This document shows positions 22,350-34,500 of a stretch of DNA of 64,000 bases, piece after piece (within the stretch, counting starts at the first letter, position 1; every line of letters begins with the position of its first letter). A program made the translations under genes and the position numbers. Below the pieces are notes generated by a model, which had not been told where the DNA came from, made no database searches, and saw only the letters and a list, made by a program, of their open reading frames with translations. The DNA is from Incurvaria masculella. Its lineage: Eukaryota > Arthropoda > Insecta > Lepidoptera > Incurvariidae. The stretch spans positions 11,785,001 to 11,849,000 of the forward strand of contig OX335653.1 in NCBI GenBank assembly GCA_946894095.1, written 5' to 3'.

Positions 22350-23074
22350 CCTCCAATTCGAATCTAATGAATTGCTTATAAGCTGACCTTTAATTTTCAA
22401 CCGAGGGACATTAAACGGTTTGTGAATTTGCGACTACACTATAGAAATGTCAAAATGTGTCCTCTAACAGTTGCTCACACAGCATTTATCTTTTAAAAAT
22501 ATGTTTCAAATATAGCTAGACCATCAATGCATCTTTCATCTTTTTGAAAATCAAAATAATATATATATTTTTTTAATAATAGTAAAATATTATAATAATA
22601 TTTTAAATAATAAAATATCGTTTCAATTACACCCTTATGGAACTGTATGAAATCAGGTGTTATCACACCCTTAAACCCGAAAAAACTGACAGCCTATTTG
22701 AAATCTACAACCCCGAATACTTATACAACGAGTACCATGATGTACATAAACTTCAATGTGGTAGCCATTTTTTTTTCACCATTTAAAATTTAATGTCAAA
22801 ATTGACTCCATATTTGAAAACCTCAACAACGAGTCGTTAAAATAACCCAATTATATAAAGAAACTATTTAGAAATGGTGGCTGCTACTTGCAAATCGCAT
22901 GCTATCTCGCTCCGGTACCGCCTGCAAAACAAAACATCAATTCAGAACGCGCAGTTATATGTACTCAGTTGTGTTGTTAGGTCGGTACTGTGTTTCACTG
23001 GTTGAAATGTACAGAAATATGACTCCTCGAAACCGTGGGAAGATTCTTCAGAGTGTCGCAGGGGAAAATTATGT

Positions 23075-23624
23075 TTAAGGTGGCCCAACCCGCTCATCTC
23101 CCCATACAAAAGGGGAAAGAAGATCACGCCTATATTTCTTGTCAGAGATCCAAAGTTTTGCTCAAAATAGCTTTATTTGATTGAAGTAGATGTCTGATGA
23201 CCATTGGCATTGTATAATTGTGTTTGGTTTCCAAGTTATAACGTCCGAAAGTTCGGATTTTTCGCGCGTTTTATACAATAACTTTGGAGGTGGATTAAGC
23301 AATGATAAAGTAAGAACATCTTAAAAAGATTAGTCATCAGACATAGCTTATTTAATCAAGATTTATAATCTATTTGGTTTTTGTTAGATTTTTGACTACA
23401 GTGGTCGTGGTTTACTTTTAGCTATAAGTCGTTTTGAAATTAAAATTTTCGTAAATCTTACCAAATCATACACTATGCACATTGTCTTTTTTGTGGACAG
23501 GTCGCATCTTCCTCATCACGGAGCCTGTCTTATTCTTAGAAACAGAGAAGGTCCCAGAGCGCAACAGCACGATTTTGTACCGTGCCCGCAAATGAGTTGA
23601 GGCCGCCGGGTTGGGCCACCTTAA
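23075..23624 (+). mobile_element. TTAA-flanked MITE, copy 2
   Basis: Same ends and length as the copy at 7878 and the same orientation; about 550 bp, TTAA on both sides, no coding capacity. Confidence 0.9.
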
Positions 23625-24349
23625 GAGAATTGTTACCATATCAATTCCCCAAACTACGGGCGGTAACTGTTTACATGCTCTTAATTTATCACTAGGTATT
23701 TCAAATTTTGGATTCTAAAATATGTTGTCAAAATCTCTGTCTGTATTTTAGATTGGAAAATATTTACCAAAAAACATTGGAAAGTCGCCTATTGTTAACC
23801 GACTTCACAAAAGGAGGAGGTTCTATGTTCGACTTATTGTATTTTTTATATCCGTTCACCGATGTCTCGGTCAATTGTGGACCGGTTTTTAAAATTATTG
23901 TATTGTTACTTTCATTTTAGATTTTTTTATGGAAAATACAGATTATTTAAAAAAAATAAAAACATACGGATACGATTACGCTAGCTTAATGGCATTCGCC
24001 GTGCAAAATTTAGCCTTGGGCAATGGACAAAGAATGCATTTCTTAAAATTTTCAAATCTTAGATTTCCTGTGACAACCATACAGACGTAGCTCTTAGGTG
24101 ATTTTTTTAATGTGCAAAATATCAGATTTTTTTTCTTAATTTCACTGAGGAAACAGGCTCAAGCAGGCACAGTGTCGAACTTGATCACCTCATTATCCTC
24201 TTAAACACCAATGAATCTGTAAAATGTGTGTCTTTGTGTTTTTGAGATATTTAAGATTTTTTTCATATTACTTTCCATACGTACCTAGTTGCACATTAAT
24301 TCGTGGCCTCTGTTGCATTATTGCCAACGTAAATTATCGAATATAAAAC
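23625..24349. other. Non-coding interval
   Basis: AT-rich and without a supported exon. The frame at 23708-23920 has no recognised motif. Several phrases resemble the 9840-10230 interval (the blocks around GTTTACATGCTCTTAAT and CTAGGT-TT), so part of it is probably an old repeat. Confidence 0.4.
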
Positions 24350-24616
24350 AGGCCAAGTGCCAGTCGGACTCGCACATGAAGGGTTCCGTACCATTGTAAA
24401 AGATTTCATACATTTTTTGTATGGGGGCCCTTAAATTTTATTTGTTTTCTAATTTTTACCTATTTGTTGTTATAGTGGCAAAATAAATATACACTCTGTG
24501 AAAATTTCAGCTGTCTTAACTGTTACGGTTACTGAGATACAGCCCTGTGACAGACGGACAGCGGAGGCTTAGTAATAGGGTTCCGTTGGCACCCTTAGGA
24601 TACGGAACCCTAAAAA
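24350..24616 (+). repeat. Dispersed repeat bounded by GGGTTCCGTACC and GGATACGGAACCCTAAAAA
   Basis: It starts near GCCAAGTGCCAGTCGGACTC, contains GGGTTCCGTACC near the left and TACGGAACCCTAAAAA at the right end, and shares its middle with the copy at 3640-3832. The ends are partly inverted-complementary. Confidence 0.75.
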
Positions 24617-25593
24617 GTGTCTGGCTAAAAAATCTCTACTTAAAATCGATAATTATATTATTTTGATGTATACATACATTTATTCACTTGTCACGCACTG
24701 GACAACAGTTGATATTCCCTGTTTATGTTAATATTTGTTTATTTCAAGGTATGTAATAATAGTATAGTTAGTCCGAGTTCTCATCTAAATCGACGTTAAT
24801 AACGTCAAACCCTAACGTGTTTTACTTCTTCAACCTGCCAAAAACAAATTTGGACTACTTATTTGTATAATAATGCGGCGTAAACGGTAATATCAACATA
24901 TTTGGTATTATCAGTAAAATATGGTTTGGACATATCAAGCAAACCTGATCAAGCTACCTACTCAACATTCCATCCAGATGGAACAGGGCATGGTGGCGCA
25001 GCTATTATATTCAAATCCTCGATAAAACACCACTTACTTCCAGAGTATAAGACGAATCAAATCCAGGCTACATCAATATCGGTATCTGACAAACGAGGGG
25101 ACATAGGTAGTAATATCCTCTGTTCATTACCCACCTAGGTATGCGATTAGCGAGGACATGTTTACGCAATTTTTCCATACTCTTGGAAACAAATTTATTG
25201 CAAGAGGCGACTGGAACGCCAAGCACACCTACTGGGGCTCACTTTTGACCATAACAAGAGGAAGGCAGTTGAAAATGTCCGTAGACAGAAAACATCTAAA
25301 TGTATTGTCAACTGGTCAACCAACGTATTGGCCAACAGACTCGAAGAAGGTGCCCGACTTACTGGACTTTTTCATCACAACAGGCTTATACCAAAGCCCG
25401 TTGTGATGAATCACCTCACCATTATAACAAAGTAGAATCCTGTTTTGACAGCACTTCCGACCATACTCCAATAATTGCCACTCTTAGCGATTTTATTATC
25501 ATAAAAAAACCTTTGAAACCTTGCACAACCGAATAACAGATTGGGAATCATTTAGAGAAGTCTCAAATTCAAAAATCAATCTTAATATACCAC

Positions 25594-26143
25594 TTAAGGT
25601 GGCCCAACCCGGCGGCCCTAACTCATTCGCGGGCACGGTAAAAAACCGTGCTGTTGCGCTCTGGGACCTTCTCTGTTTCAAAGAATAAGACAGGCTCCGT
25701 GATGAGGAAGATGCAACATGTCCACAAAAAAGACAATGTGCATAGTGTATGATTTGGTAAGATTTACGAAAATTTTAATTTCAAAACGACTTATAGCTAA
25801 AAGTAAACCACGACCGCTGTAGTAAAAAATCGAACAAGAACCAAATAGATTATAAATCTTGATTAAATAGGCTATGTCTGATGACTAATCTTTTTAAGAT
25901 GTTCTTACTTTATCATTGCGTAATCCACCTCCAAAGTTATTGCATAAAACGCGCGAAAAAAGCGAACTTTCGGACCTTATAACTTAGAAACCAAACACAA
26001 TTTTACAATGCCAATGGTCATCAGACATCTAGTTCGATCAAATAAAGCTATTTTGAGCAAAATTTTGGATCTCTGACAAGAAATATGGGCGTGATCTTCT
26101 TTCCCCTTTTGTATGGGGAGATGAGCGGGATGGGCCACCTTAA
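25594..26143 (-). mobile_element. TTAA-flanked MITE, copy 3, inside a Jockey LINE
   Basis: TTAA on both sides and GGTGGCCCAACCCG-type ends, in inverse orientation to copies 1 and 2. It splits the endonuclease region of the LINE, so it moved after the LINE inserted. Confidence 0.9.
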
Positions 26144-26619
26144 GACACCAGAGGACATTGAACATGCAACCTATTATATAACCAACCTAATTCAATATTC
26201 AGCATGGGAATGCATCCCAACCATTGAATCAAAGATTGGATACGAAAACTACTGAGTACGCCGAGTTTGGCAGAGTGCGCCGATTTTGGCAGAGCAGTCG
26301 TCTTACAACATAATACCTACATAAGACCATATTAAACAGATGCGCTCGCGAGCTTAAACTAACCATTCAAAACATAAAAAACTCCACCTTTAAAGAACAT
26401 CTAAAATCCCTCTTTCTACCAGAAATGATGAATATTCATTGTGGAAAATATGCAAGGAGTTTAACAGACCACTTTTAACATCACCACCACTAAAATCAAC
26501 TGGTGAGTCCTGGGCTTGATCCGATGAAGAGAAAACCGAACTATTCGCAAAATTCCTCGAGAATGTCTTTGTTCCAAATATAGGCAATTCAGACCAGGAA
26601 GATGCTATAAACATTGTAT

Positions 26620-28015
26620 TAGCTCATCCATTTCAAATGTGTCCTCCGTTAACTCCCACAACGCCAAGAGAAATCCGAACAGAAATCAAAGCGCTAGAAT
26701 TGAAGAAAGCACCAGGGTTTGACCTGATCACATCAAAATTACTTGAGGAACTCCCGAAAAAGGCGATTGTTTTTCTGACCATTCTGTTCAATGGTATAAT
26801 GAGAACTTAACTTACCCAGACATTTGGAAATTTTCTCAAATTACCATGATCCCATAGCAAGGAAAGCCGGTTAATGAAGTGTCCTCATATAGACCAATTC
26901 GTTTACTAACCACACTGAGCAAACTTTTTGAAAAAAATCTGCAGAAAAGGATAAACGATGTGATACATGAAAGAGAAATCATTCCAAACCACCAGTTTGG
27001 CTTCAGAACAAAGCACTCTACCATTGAACAGGTCCACAGAGTCTGCCAAAAGATAAGAAGATACATGGAATTAAAACAGTATTGTTCAGCTGCCTTTGTT
27101 GGATATAAAGGACTCTTGATGAAACTCAAAACTAGCATGCCACACACGATCTACACCATTATTGAATCCTATCTATCCAATAGATTTTTCCAGGTCAAAG
27201 CAGGTGATGCTCGGTCCAAGTTCTACAACTGTGTAGCAGGCATGCCACAAGGCTCTGTCCTAGGACCTCTGCTCTACTCGTTATTTACTGCTGATTTCCC
27301 AACTACTGAATGCGTCCTGACAGCAACATTCGCTGATGATGTCGCTCTGCTAGCAAGCAACGGGAGCCCTGCTAGGGCCTCTCAAGAACTCCAGAATGAG
27401 CTAAATCTGGTTAAGCAATGGCTAAAAGACTGGAAAATCAAAGCAAGTGCAACCAAGTCAACTCATATCACGTTTTTGCTGGGAAATAGTAACTGCCCCA
27501 CCGTCAAACTTGGTGAAGATTATCTGCCTCACAAGGAATCAGTCAATTACCTTGGTATGCATCTCGGTAGACGTTTGATCTGGAGAGAACATATTACAAA
27601 GAAGAGAGACGAATTGAACATCCGCTATAAAAAAATTACCTGGCTCCTTGGCAGAGGCTCCAGTCTGAGTCTAGAGAACAAGCTACTCATTTACAAGGCT
27701 ATTCTCAAACCCATATAGACATATGGTATTCAGCTGTGGGGTACCGCCAGCAATTCTAACATCGAAATTCTGCAAAGGTTTCAAAATAACGTGCTCAAGC
27801 AGATAGCCAAAGCTCCTTGGTTCACTCGGACTACTGAAATACACGAACATCTTGAGATTCCTACGGTGAAGGATGAAATAAGAATGGTCTCTACCATATA
27901 CAAAACCCGACTTAATAACCATGTCAACATACTTGCATCAAACCTACTAATCCCAGATCACAAGCAACGGCGACTTAAAAGATATGACATACTGGATCTT
28001 GACAACCGGTTCTGA
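26620..28015 (+). pseudogene. Jockey-type reverse transcriptase, broken
   Basis: The RT blocks are clear: YRPIRLLTTLSKLFEK, HQFGFRTKHSTIEQVHRV, AGMPQGSVLGP, the TFADDVALL catalytic box, KASATKSTH and NYLGMHLG. A deletion removes the AFDKVWH block (the sequence goes straight from AAFVGYK to GLLMKLK near 27100). An in-frame TAG at 27716-27718 separates the thumb from the C-terminal stretch that resumes through 28013. It is nonfunctional. Confidence 0.92.
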
Positions 28016-28199
28016 TCGATCTAAGTATGAAGGAGGGTCTAATGTTATTGGACATGTTTGACCTACAAAACCACGCACACTTAAGAGATCTGATTATAGT
28101 CTGAAGATGTACATATAGCACCCGTAATCGTAGAGCATGTATGAAAAGATGTTTGTCCGTAGATATAGCGAAAGAAGTGTGCTGTGATCGTACCGTACG

Positions 28200-28760
28200 G
28201 TTTTTATATGTCAAGCGTGGCATATGGCGTACGCGATTTCGAATATAGAGGGGCGCTGCAAAAACTATGCCGGCCGGCCAGGTGCTTGTTCACACCATGT
28301 TTGAAGGACCCCAGGTTGTACTTTGGGCGAAATACCTCGGAAGGGAGTCCATTCCATAGTTTTCCGACCCTATAGATAGATAAAGGATCTAGAAGATCGG
28401 TGGGTTATTTTTGGTGCTCTATCACTTCTGCCTACTCCTCTGGGACACCGGCGTGATGGTTTGTAACCTTATTTTTATGGGAAGAATCAAGCTATATATT
28501 TTTTTATAAAAAAACGGTATGGGGGGCTGCGCTGAAGACCAAAGGTCTCAAAAAAGCCAAGTACACCTCGCCTCGTGAAACCACGCTCAGCAAGGCACCA
28601 TCCCAGCGGATTTGCGGACTCGCTGAGCTTTTGAGCTTATTCAAATTATGCATGAAGACTCCCAGGTTATAGGTATGAGGAAAGGCACCCACTGGCAGAC
28701 AGTTCCATATCCTGGCGGTGCGGCAGTGAAATTAGTTTGAGTAACGATTCGTTCTCAAAA
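28200..28760 (-). repeat. Two related LINE-like 3' fragments
   Basis: Minus-strand translation of 28504-28740 gives RIWNCLP...FPHTYNLGVF, a pattern common at the C-termini of reverse-transcriptase polyproteins. The adjacent 28260-28380 segment carries a related block (GGAGTCCATTCCATAG on the plus strand), which suggests a second fragment. Confidence 0.5.
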
Positions 28761-29031
28761 GGCTAATGTCGACCACACACATTAGAATACGATACACACA
28801 CACACGAATATAGATACGATGGGGAGGAATTACGGGTTGCAAGGTCCACAGAGCAACACAAATCCCCCCACCCCTACAAATTGTTTGTGGCTCAGGGCCA
28901 ACGGTGAGTTGTGAGTGAAACGGACCGCTAGACGCTGAACCAACAGGTTCTTCCTTTCAACATCATACAAATCTTATCAAAATTTAGTAGGTAAGTTTTT
29001 CTGAAGCGCGCAGATGTGTTTTCCATCCAGT

Positions 29032-29475
29032 TTAAGGTGGCCCAACCCGGCGGGACTAACTCATTCGCGGGCACGGTACAAAACCGTGCTATTGCGCTCA
29101 GGGACCTTCTCTGTTTCAAAGAAAGACAGGCTCCGGGATGAGGAAGATGCAACATGTCCACAAAAAAGACAATGCGCACAGTGTATGATTTGGTAAAATA
29201 AGCTATGTCTGATGAGTAATCGTTTTAAGATGTTCTTACTTTGTCATTGCGTAATCCACCTCTAAAGTTATTGTATAAAACGCGTATTGTATAAAAATTC
29301 GAACTTTCGGACCTTATAACTTAGAAACCAAACACAATTTTACAATGCCAATGGTCATCAGACATTCGATCAAATAAAGCTATTTTGAGCAAAATTTTGG
29401 ATCTCTGACAAGAAATATGGGCGTGATCTTCTTTCCCCGTTTGTATGGGGAGTTGAGAGGGATGGCCCACCTTAA
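29032..29475 (-). mobile_element. TTAA-flanked MITE, copy 4, internally deleted
   Basis: Same ends as the other copies with TTAA on both sides, but only about 444 bp. Roughly 100 bp around the middle are missing relative to copies 1 to 3. Confidence 0.88.
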
Positions 29476-29844
29476 TGTAGCCTAGCGAGCCAAGGTGTGT
29501 TAGGCTAATATCTCAGTCAGTTTGATATCCATATCCGTCCAGTTACAAAAAAAAATACATTTTACAAGAACTAGCGACCCGGCCCGGTTTCGTACGAGTG
29601 CAAGTAGCGTTTGGTTAGAAAGGTACCTACTTGCTCCCAAATAAAAAAAAAACTCTTGATCAGATTGCTACCTAAGGCTCTGGTCCAAGGTCTGCCTAGA
29701 GCGGAGTTTCTCAAGGTTCGATGATAGCTAGAACCCTCTACAAAATATACTGTGAAATATGGGTGGTGGTGGGTGTGTCTTATTTCAATTTATGTCCAAC
29801 TCAGCTTTTCAGAGAGTGCATGAAATGAATCACGAAAGTATTTG

Positions 29845-30055
29845 AAACAGGGGGTTACCATGGTAAATTAATTCGCAGGATGAACTGACAAGTGAGTGAT
29901 AAAATCTGATGATTAGCTTCAATTGGTACCATGCTAACTGTCAAACGATGTCTTATTTGGCCAAGTGACTGAAATTTACCAGGAAGCATGGTACAAAATG
30001 CAACTAAACGTCAGATTTAATCACTCACTTGCCTGTTCACCCTCTGCGTTTATTT
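29845..30055. repeat. Palindromic MITE-like repeat, copy at 48432-48645
   Basis: GGTTACCATGGTAA-type left end, GTGAGTGATAAAATCTGA and its inverse CAGATTTAATCACTCACTTG, and GTACAAAATGCAACTAAACG are shared with 48432-48645. The two halves are roughly inverted copies of each other. Confidence 0.65.
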
Positions 30056-30183
30056 ATCATTGTAACGCCCCAGGAACCTTATTTAACCTTTATACTACCA
30101 AAACAGCAGGGTATGAACACGTGAACACGTATTGAAATACATGTTCATAGCCTGCTGTTTAAAATGTGAAAAGTAGAGAAAGC

Positions 30184-30440
30184 ATTTCCTACAGCTCGTA
30201 GGGGCTATAGCACTTGCCTTTGCGGGTGGATGCGAGAGGTTATGGATTCAAATTCTTGACCCGGTAATGCACCACTTTCTTTCTCTTCCAGAGTTGGATA
30301 AGTGCATTTCGTTAAGAACACAAGCTCTTCCATGGTTTGAAACTCATGTCAAACTATAGGTCCCCCTTCCCTACTAGATGGTAGGTCCAAGCCCGCCCGG
30401 TTTGGCACCACTGCATTGGATGAAACTATGGTTGAACCGA
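30184..30440 (+). repeat. SINE, 3'-truncated
   Basis: It begins with the tRNA-like head (CTCGTAGGGGCTATAGC) and B-box-like GGATTCAAATTC, continues to the GCCCGCCCGG body block, then is cut. Confidence 0.7.
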
Positions 30441-30644
30441 AAATTGTCAATACAATACCAATTGATTTGCTCCTATCTGGTAACGAAACTTAGTGTAACA
30501 CACTCTGACACATTTATGCATTACTGCTTACAGTTAATGTCTGCCTTTTTAAGGATGAGTTTCCATATGGTGAAATATTTACTAGATGCCAAGGGTTCAC
30601 CCAGTACAATTGGGTGGATAATGAATCCGAACTTTAGAGCGGCT

Positions 30645-31035
30645 CGTAGCCTAGTGGCGCGGGCACTTGCCTAGCATACCAGGGGCCTGGGGTCAAACCC
30701 TCGCATGCACCACTTTCTTTCTCATTCTAAGTCTCATCCAAAGTGCATTTCGTCCGGAATGCGAGCTGCTCCATTGTTCGGAACCCATGTAAAACTGTAG
30801 GCCCCCTTCCCCTACTAGGTGGTAGGGTTTAAGCACGCCTGTGTTGGTACCATCGCATTGGATCAAAAGATGGTCGAAATGGCAATAATACAAAATTGTC
30901 CATGTTTTCCATCCAGTCCAATGTAAAGGTAAGGTCCTGGCATGGCACCTAATTCCTTCGGGAATGTGGTGTATTGGGCGAAAATCATAACGGTAGTTGT
31001 GTGGTATTAGCCATCCATGTCAGGTTGCATTAAAA
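30645..31035 (+). repeat. tRNA-derived SINE, best plus-strand copy
   Basis: The head GGCTCGTAGCCTAGTGGCG (A-box-like) and GGGTCAAACCCTCGC (B-box-like) point to descent from a tRNA gene. The body carries CTAGGTGGTAGGGTTTAAG and GGTCCTGGCATGGCACC. The tail is CAGGTTGCATTAAAAAAAA. Length is about 390 bp. It is not a functional tRNA: the remainder cannot fold into the four arms. Confidence 0.88.
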
Positions 31036-31598
31036 AAAATTGAAACTGGACCCAATGATAATAATCACCCAATAAGCAAACTTGAGCTATTATACAAAAA
31101 CTTTGCATACTAGCTACCGTTACTACCAAAACATCTCATTAGTTTAGTTTACACAAAATCGCAACTTTCGTAACTTATTCGGAACCTTCTGATACACATG
31201 CAGAACACAACAACCTCGTTACATCACTCTACGAGTTTGTATGTAGGTTGGTACGTGCAGAGGAAAGTGGGGTGAACGTTTTTCCTAGTTCCTCTCTGCT
31301 ATAACAGGTGGCAGCACGGTCCGTCTGTATTGATTTTCGGCTGGGGCTTGTTGAGTGCTGCTGTGTGTTCCGTGATCAATACATGTGCATTACAAATAGA
31401 GCAGTGTTTTAGGGGAAAAGCCAGTTGCATCGCATGGAATACAGTTTTAGACGCCATTTCTGTGTTGCGACTGTATTTCTTCGCTTCTGCACACGCTGAG
31501 CGCTTGCGGGCTGCTGTTTCGTGCACACCTTTAGTTGTGAGGGCTGGGTTAAGGCTTTCGCTTGCTGTCACCTTGGTTGCTGCGCGTTGGCTGTCGCG

Positions 31599-34500
31599 AT
31601 GCGCTCGCACGGCGCGGCGGCGGACGGGCCGGCGCCGGCTGACGGCGGCGGTCCGGACGCAGACATGGCGGGCGCGCAGGACACGATATACTTGTGCAAC
31701 TTCCGCGTGTCGGTCGACGGCGAATGGCTATGCCTGAAGGAGCTTCAGGACATGGAGATGCAGGACTCGTGCGTCCAGCGCAGGAACGTGGACACGTTGA
31801 CTTCGCCTGAAGATCCCATGCACTCTCTCATGGGTAAACCCCTCTTCCAAATACTGTTGTGTTGAATACTGCATGTAATGTGAATTTATTAATGCCTGTG
31901 TGTGTAGGGGAACCAAGGAAAGAGGTTGGACGATATTGTTGAACAACATAGTTCAGTGTAGGAAATGCAATCTCTCGAGATAGGGGCTCAGGCGAGATCT
32001 CGCGAGTTTTTGAATAACAATACCGCGAGATCTTGCCAATTTCGAGATCTCGCAAGATTGGCAAATTTATGTGTTTATTATTGCAAATAATCACAATATT
32101 TGAATACCTAAATTAGGAAAAATATTAAATTATTATAGGTTATGGTGCTGTCTCTACAACAAACACAAAAACAACAATCGTTGTTATTAATATTATGTCT
32201 TCACCGTATTGGTTCTGTAGGAAGACATAATATTAAATTATTATAGGTATTATGAAATAAACATTTTATTTTTACGATTTTTTCAATAAACTTTTATATA
32301 TTTAACATTGTTTGCCGTATAATTTTTTTAATAAACTTTTAGGTAGTAAACTTTGACGTATTTAATCAAATAAGAAATGAAATAAACAACCAGTCTTCTC
32401 TTCTAATATCAAACAAAAGTATTTTAATAATAAAACAGTTCTTTTATAACAAAACAACAAGAAGAAATTAAATGAAACTCATTAACTACAAGTTGAGCTG
32501 ACTATTAAACTGAGATATCATTATCAATTAAAGAAAACTCTACCTACTCAGAAGATCTATTAGAAATTAGAGATTAATTAACAAAATATATTTCATTTCA
32601 TTTATTTACATAATATCCCAGGCAGTCACCCGCGATTTGTAAAAGTTTGCCGTTTGACCCCCCGTACTCGTATAAATTTATTCAGCAAATTCGTAGTTAG
32701 TTTGCAGTCTCTAGGTTCAAGTGAAATCTCGTTAAACTCGCGAAAACTCGCCCATTTTTCGGCTGAGATTAATCTCCGACAAAAATAGCGAGATCTAGTT
32801 TTCGCGATTGCAGAACGAGATTGCATTTCCTAGTTCAGTGTTATGTCAGGTGTTATCTCGACGACATTCACTTTAATCAAAAAAATATTGGTATTATTTC
32901 GGAATCCTAAAGGTTTTACCTGCCTACTAATATAATTAGGAAAGTAATATAAAATAAAGTTTTCTGTGTAATTAATAATTACACAGAAAACTTTCCTACT
33001 AAGGAATCATTTATTGTGCTTTATCATATGCTGTCACAACAGCGCCACAGAATCACACTTTAATTCATTTCGGATTATTTTTGAAGCCTTAAAAGTTACT
33101 GATAAAACATTTTATCTATTTTTTATGTATTTTTAAATCTTTTATCCAATTCAATGGTACTAACCCAGGCGGTTTAACCCTACAACCTAGTAAGTAGGGA
33201 AGGGAGCCTACAGTTTTACATGGGTTCCGAACCATGCCGTCATCTGCATTCTCAATGCAGTTGAACCATGGCCTGTATTTTTAAATAAAAACCTTATGCA
33301 ATTACTTTTTTGATGCCGTGGTAGACGGACAGACAGAAGAGTTAGCCTCGATTGCAGTGAGGCAACTGAGTTAGTCAATGTTCAACACGTCACTTTTAGT
33401 GGACCGCATGGAGCTGACTCAGCTCCCTTCATTGCTGTCCATTTTGATTTTTTGTCCTTTTGTGCACTGAGCCCTCAGTATCAAGTATGAGCCAATATTT
33501 TTTATGTGATATCCGGCAACAAATATTCGTATCTGCATGTTATTTTATTTTCTAAAATGTATCCTTGTCAAACCACTGAGAAAAAAAAATATATGAAGAG
33601 ATTCGTTTTCATTTCACGATGTTTATTTCCTGTCATTTCACTATTTTTAGATATATGTAGCCTGATACCAATTATAACAATATTATGACAGTCGTTTTAA
33701 AATTATCACGTCAAATACGTTTGCATGGGGAAGATGCCCCAGGTGGTTTATCACGCTCAGGTTGTTCTTACATGTACTTACCTCTGGTTTTTTTTTTAAA
33801 AAGAATTCACATTCCTAGTTCGTGCCCTCTACGCGGAGCACCCGCAAACAATCAGCACTCTTTAATGATTGATAACAAAACGTTTCTCAAATTAATTTCC
33901 CTGGAATTGTTTGCCGGGGAGTGCCTTTCCTCATAGCTCTACTACTTGGATGTTTCTAAACGTAATTTGAAGGAACTCGATAGCTCTGCAATAGTCCTCA
34001 AATCCGTTGGTATGGTGCTACGCTGAGTGTGGTTTTGCGAGGTGAGGTGGCTTTGGATTTTCTAAGGACCTTTGGTCTCTTAGCACAGCCACTCAAACCG
34101 GTTTTATTTATTAAAAAAAGAAAGCTACGGCTACGTTTCTTAAAAATTTCGACTATCTGACTAGACTATTGAAAAGATTTCTTCTTGGACTATAAGTTCA
34201 AGTCAAGTCAGTTGAATAATTTGAACATGAATATGAGCATCTTAACGTCAGTATCTTGCTGTTATATACATTATTTAAATATTATATTTATTTATTTATT
34301 TATATAAGTTTATTGTACTAAAAAAAAACTCGGGTAAAAGGTACAACTTAATGCCGGAGGCATTTTCTAACAGCCCATATTACAACATAGTTGTGTGTTG
34401 CAGCTCGCGAGCCAGTGGTGATCGAGCACAGCAACCTAGTGAACATGAAGTTGACCTGCAGTAGCTTCGCTGCGGGCGTATGTTCCACGCAAGCCACCAT

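Larger units (their letters stand above)
24880..28030 (+). mobile_element. Decayed Jockey-type LINE interrupted by a MITE
   Basis: The 5' part (24902-25536) encodes endonuclease-like blocks with an ARGDWNAKHTYWGS motif and a DLLDFFIT segment near the expected place. The 3' part carries the reverse transcriptase. A TTAA MITE at 25594-26143 has inserted between them. Frameshifts and stops show that the copy is dead. It is the same clade as the element at 16051-17320. Confidence 0.9.

Noticed and set aside
30645..30715. tRNA gene
   Set aside because: A- and B-box-like strings are present but the arms do not pair, and the sequence continues as a SINE body with an A-rich tail.
31330..31737. 135-codon plus-strand frame overlapping RUFY exon 1
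   Set aside because: It is in a different frame from the conserved [19 protein letters not shown] sequence and is very Arg/Ala-rich, as expected of an off-frame reading of a GC-rich exon.
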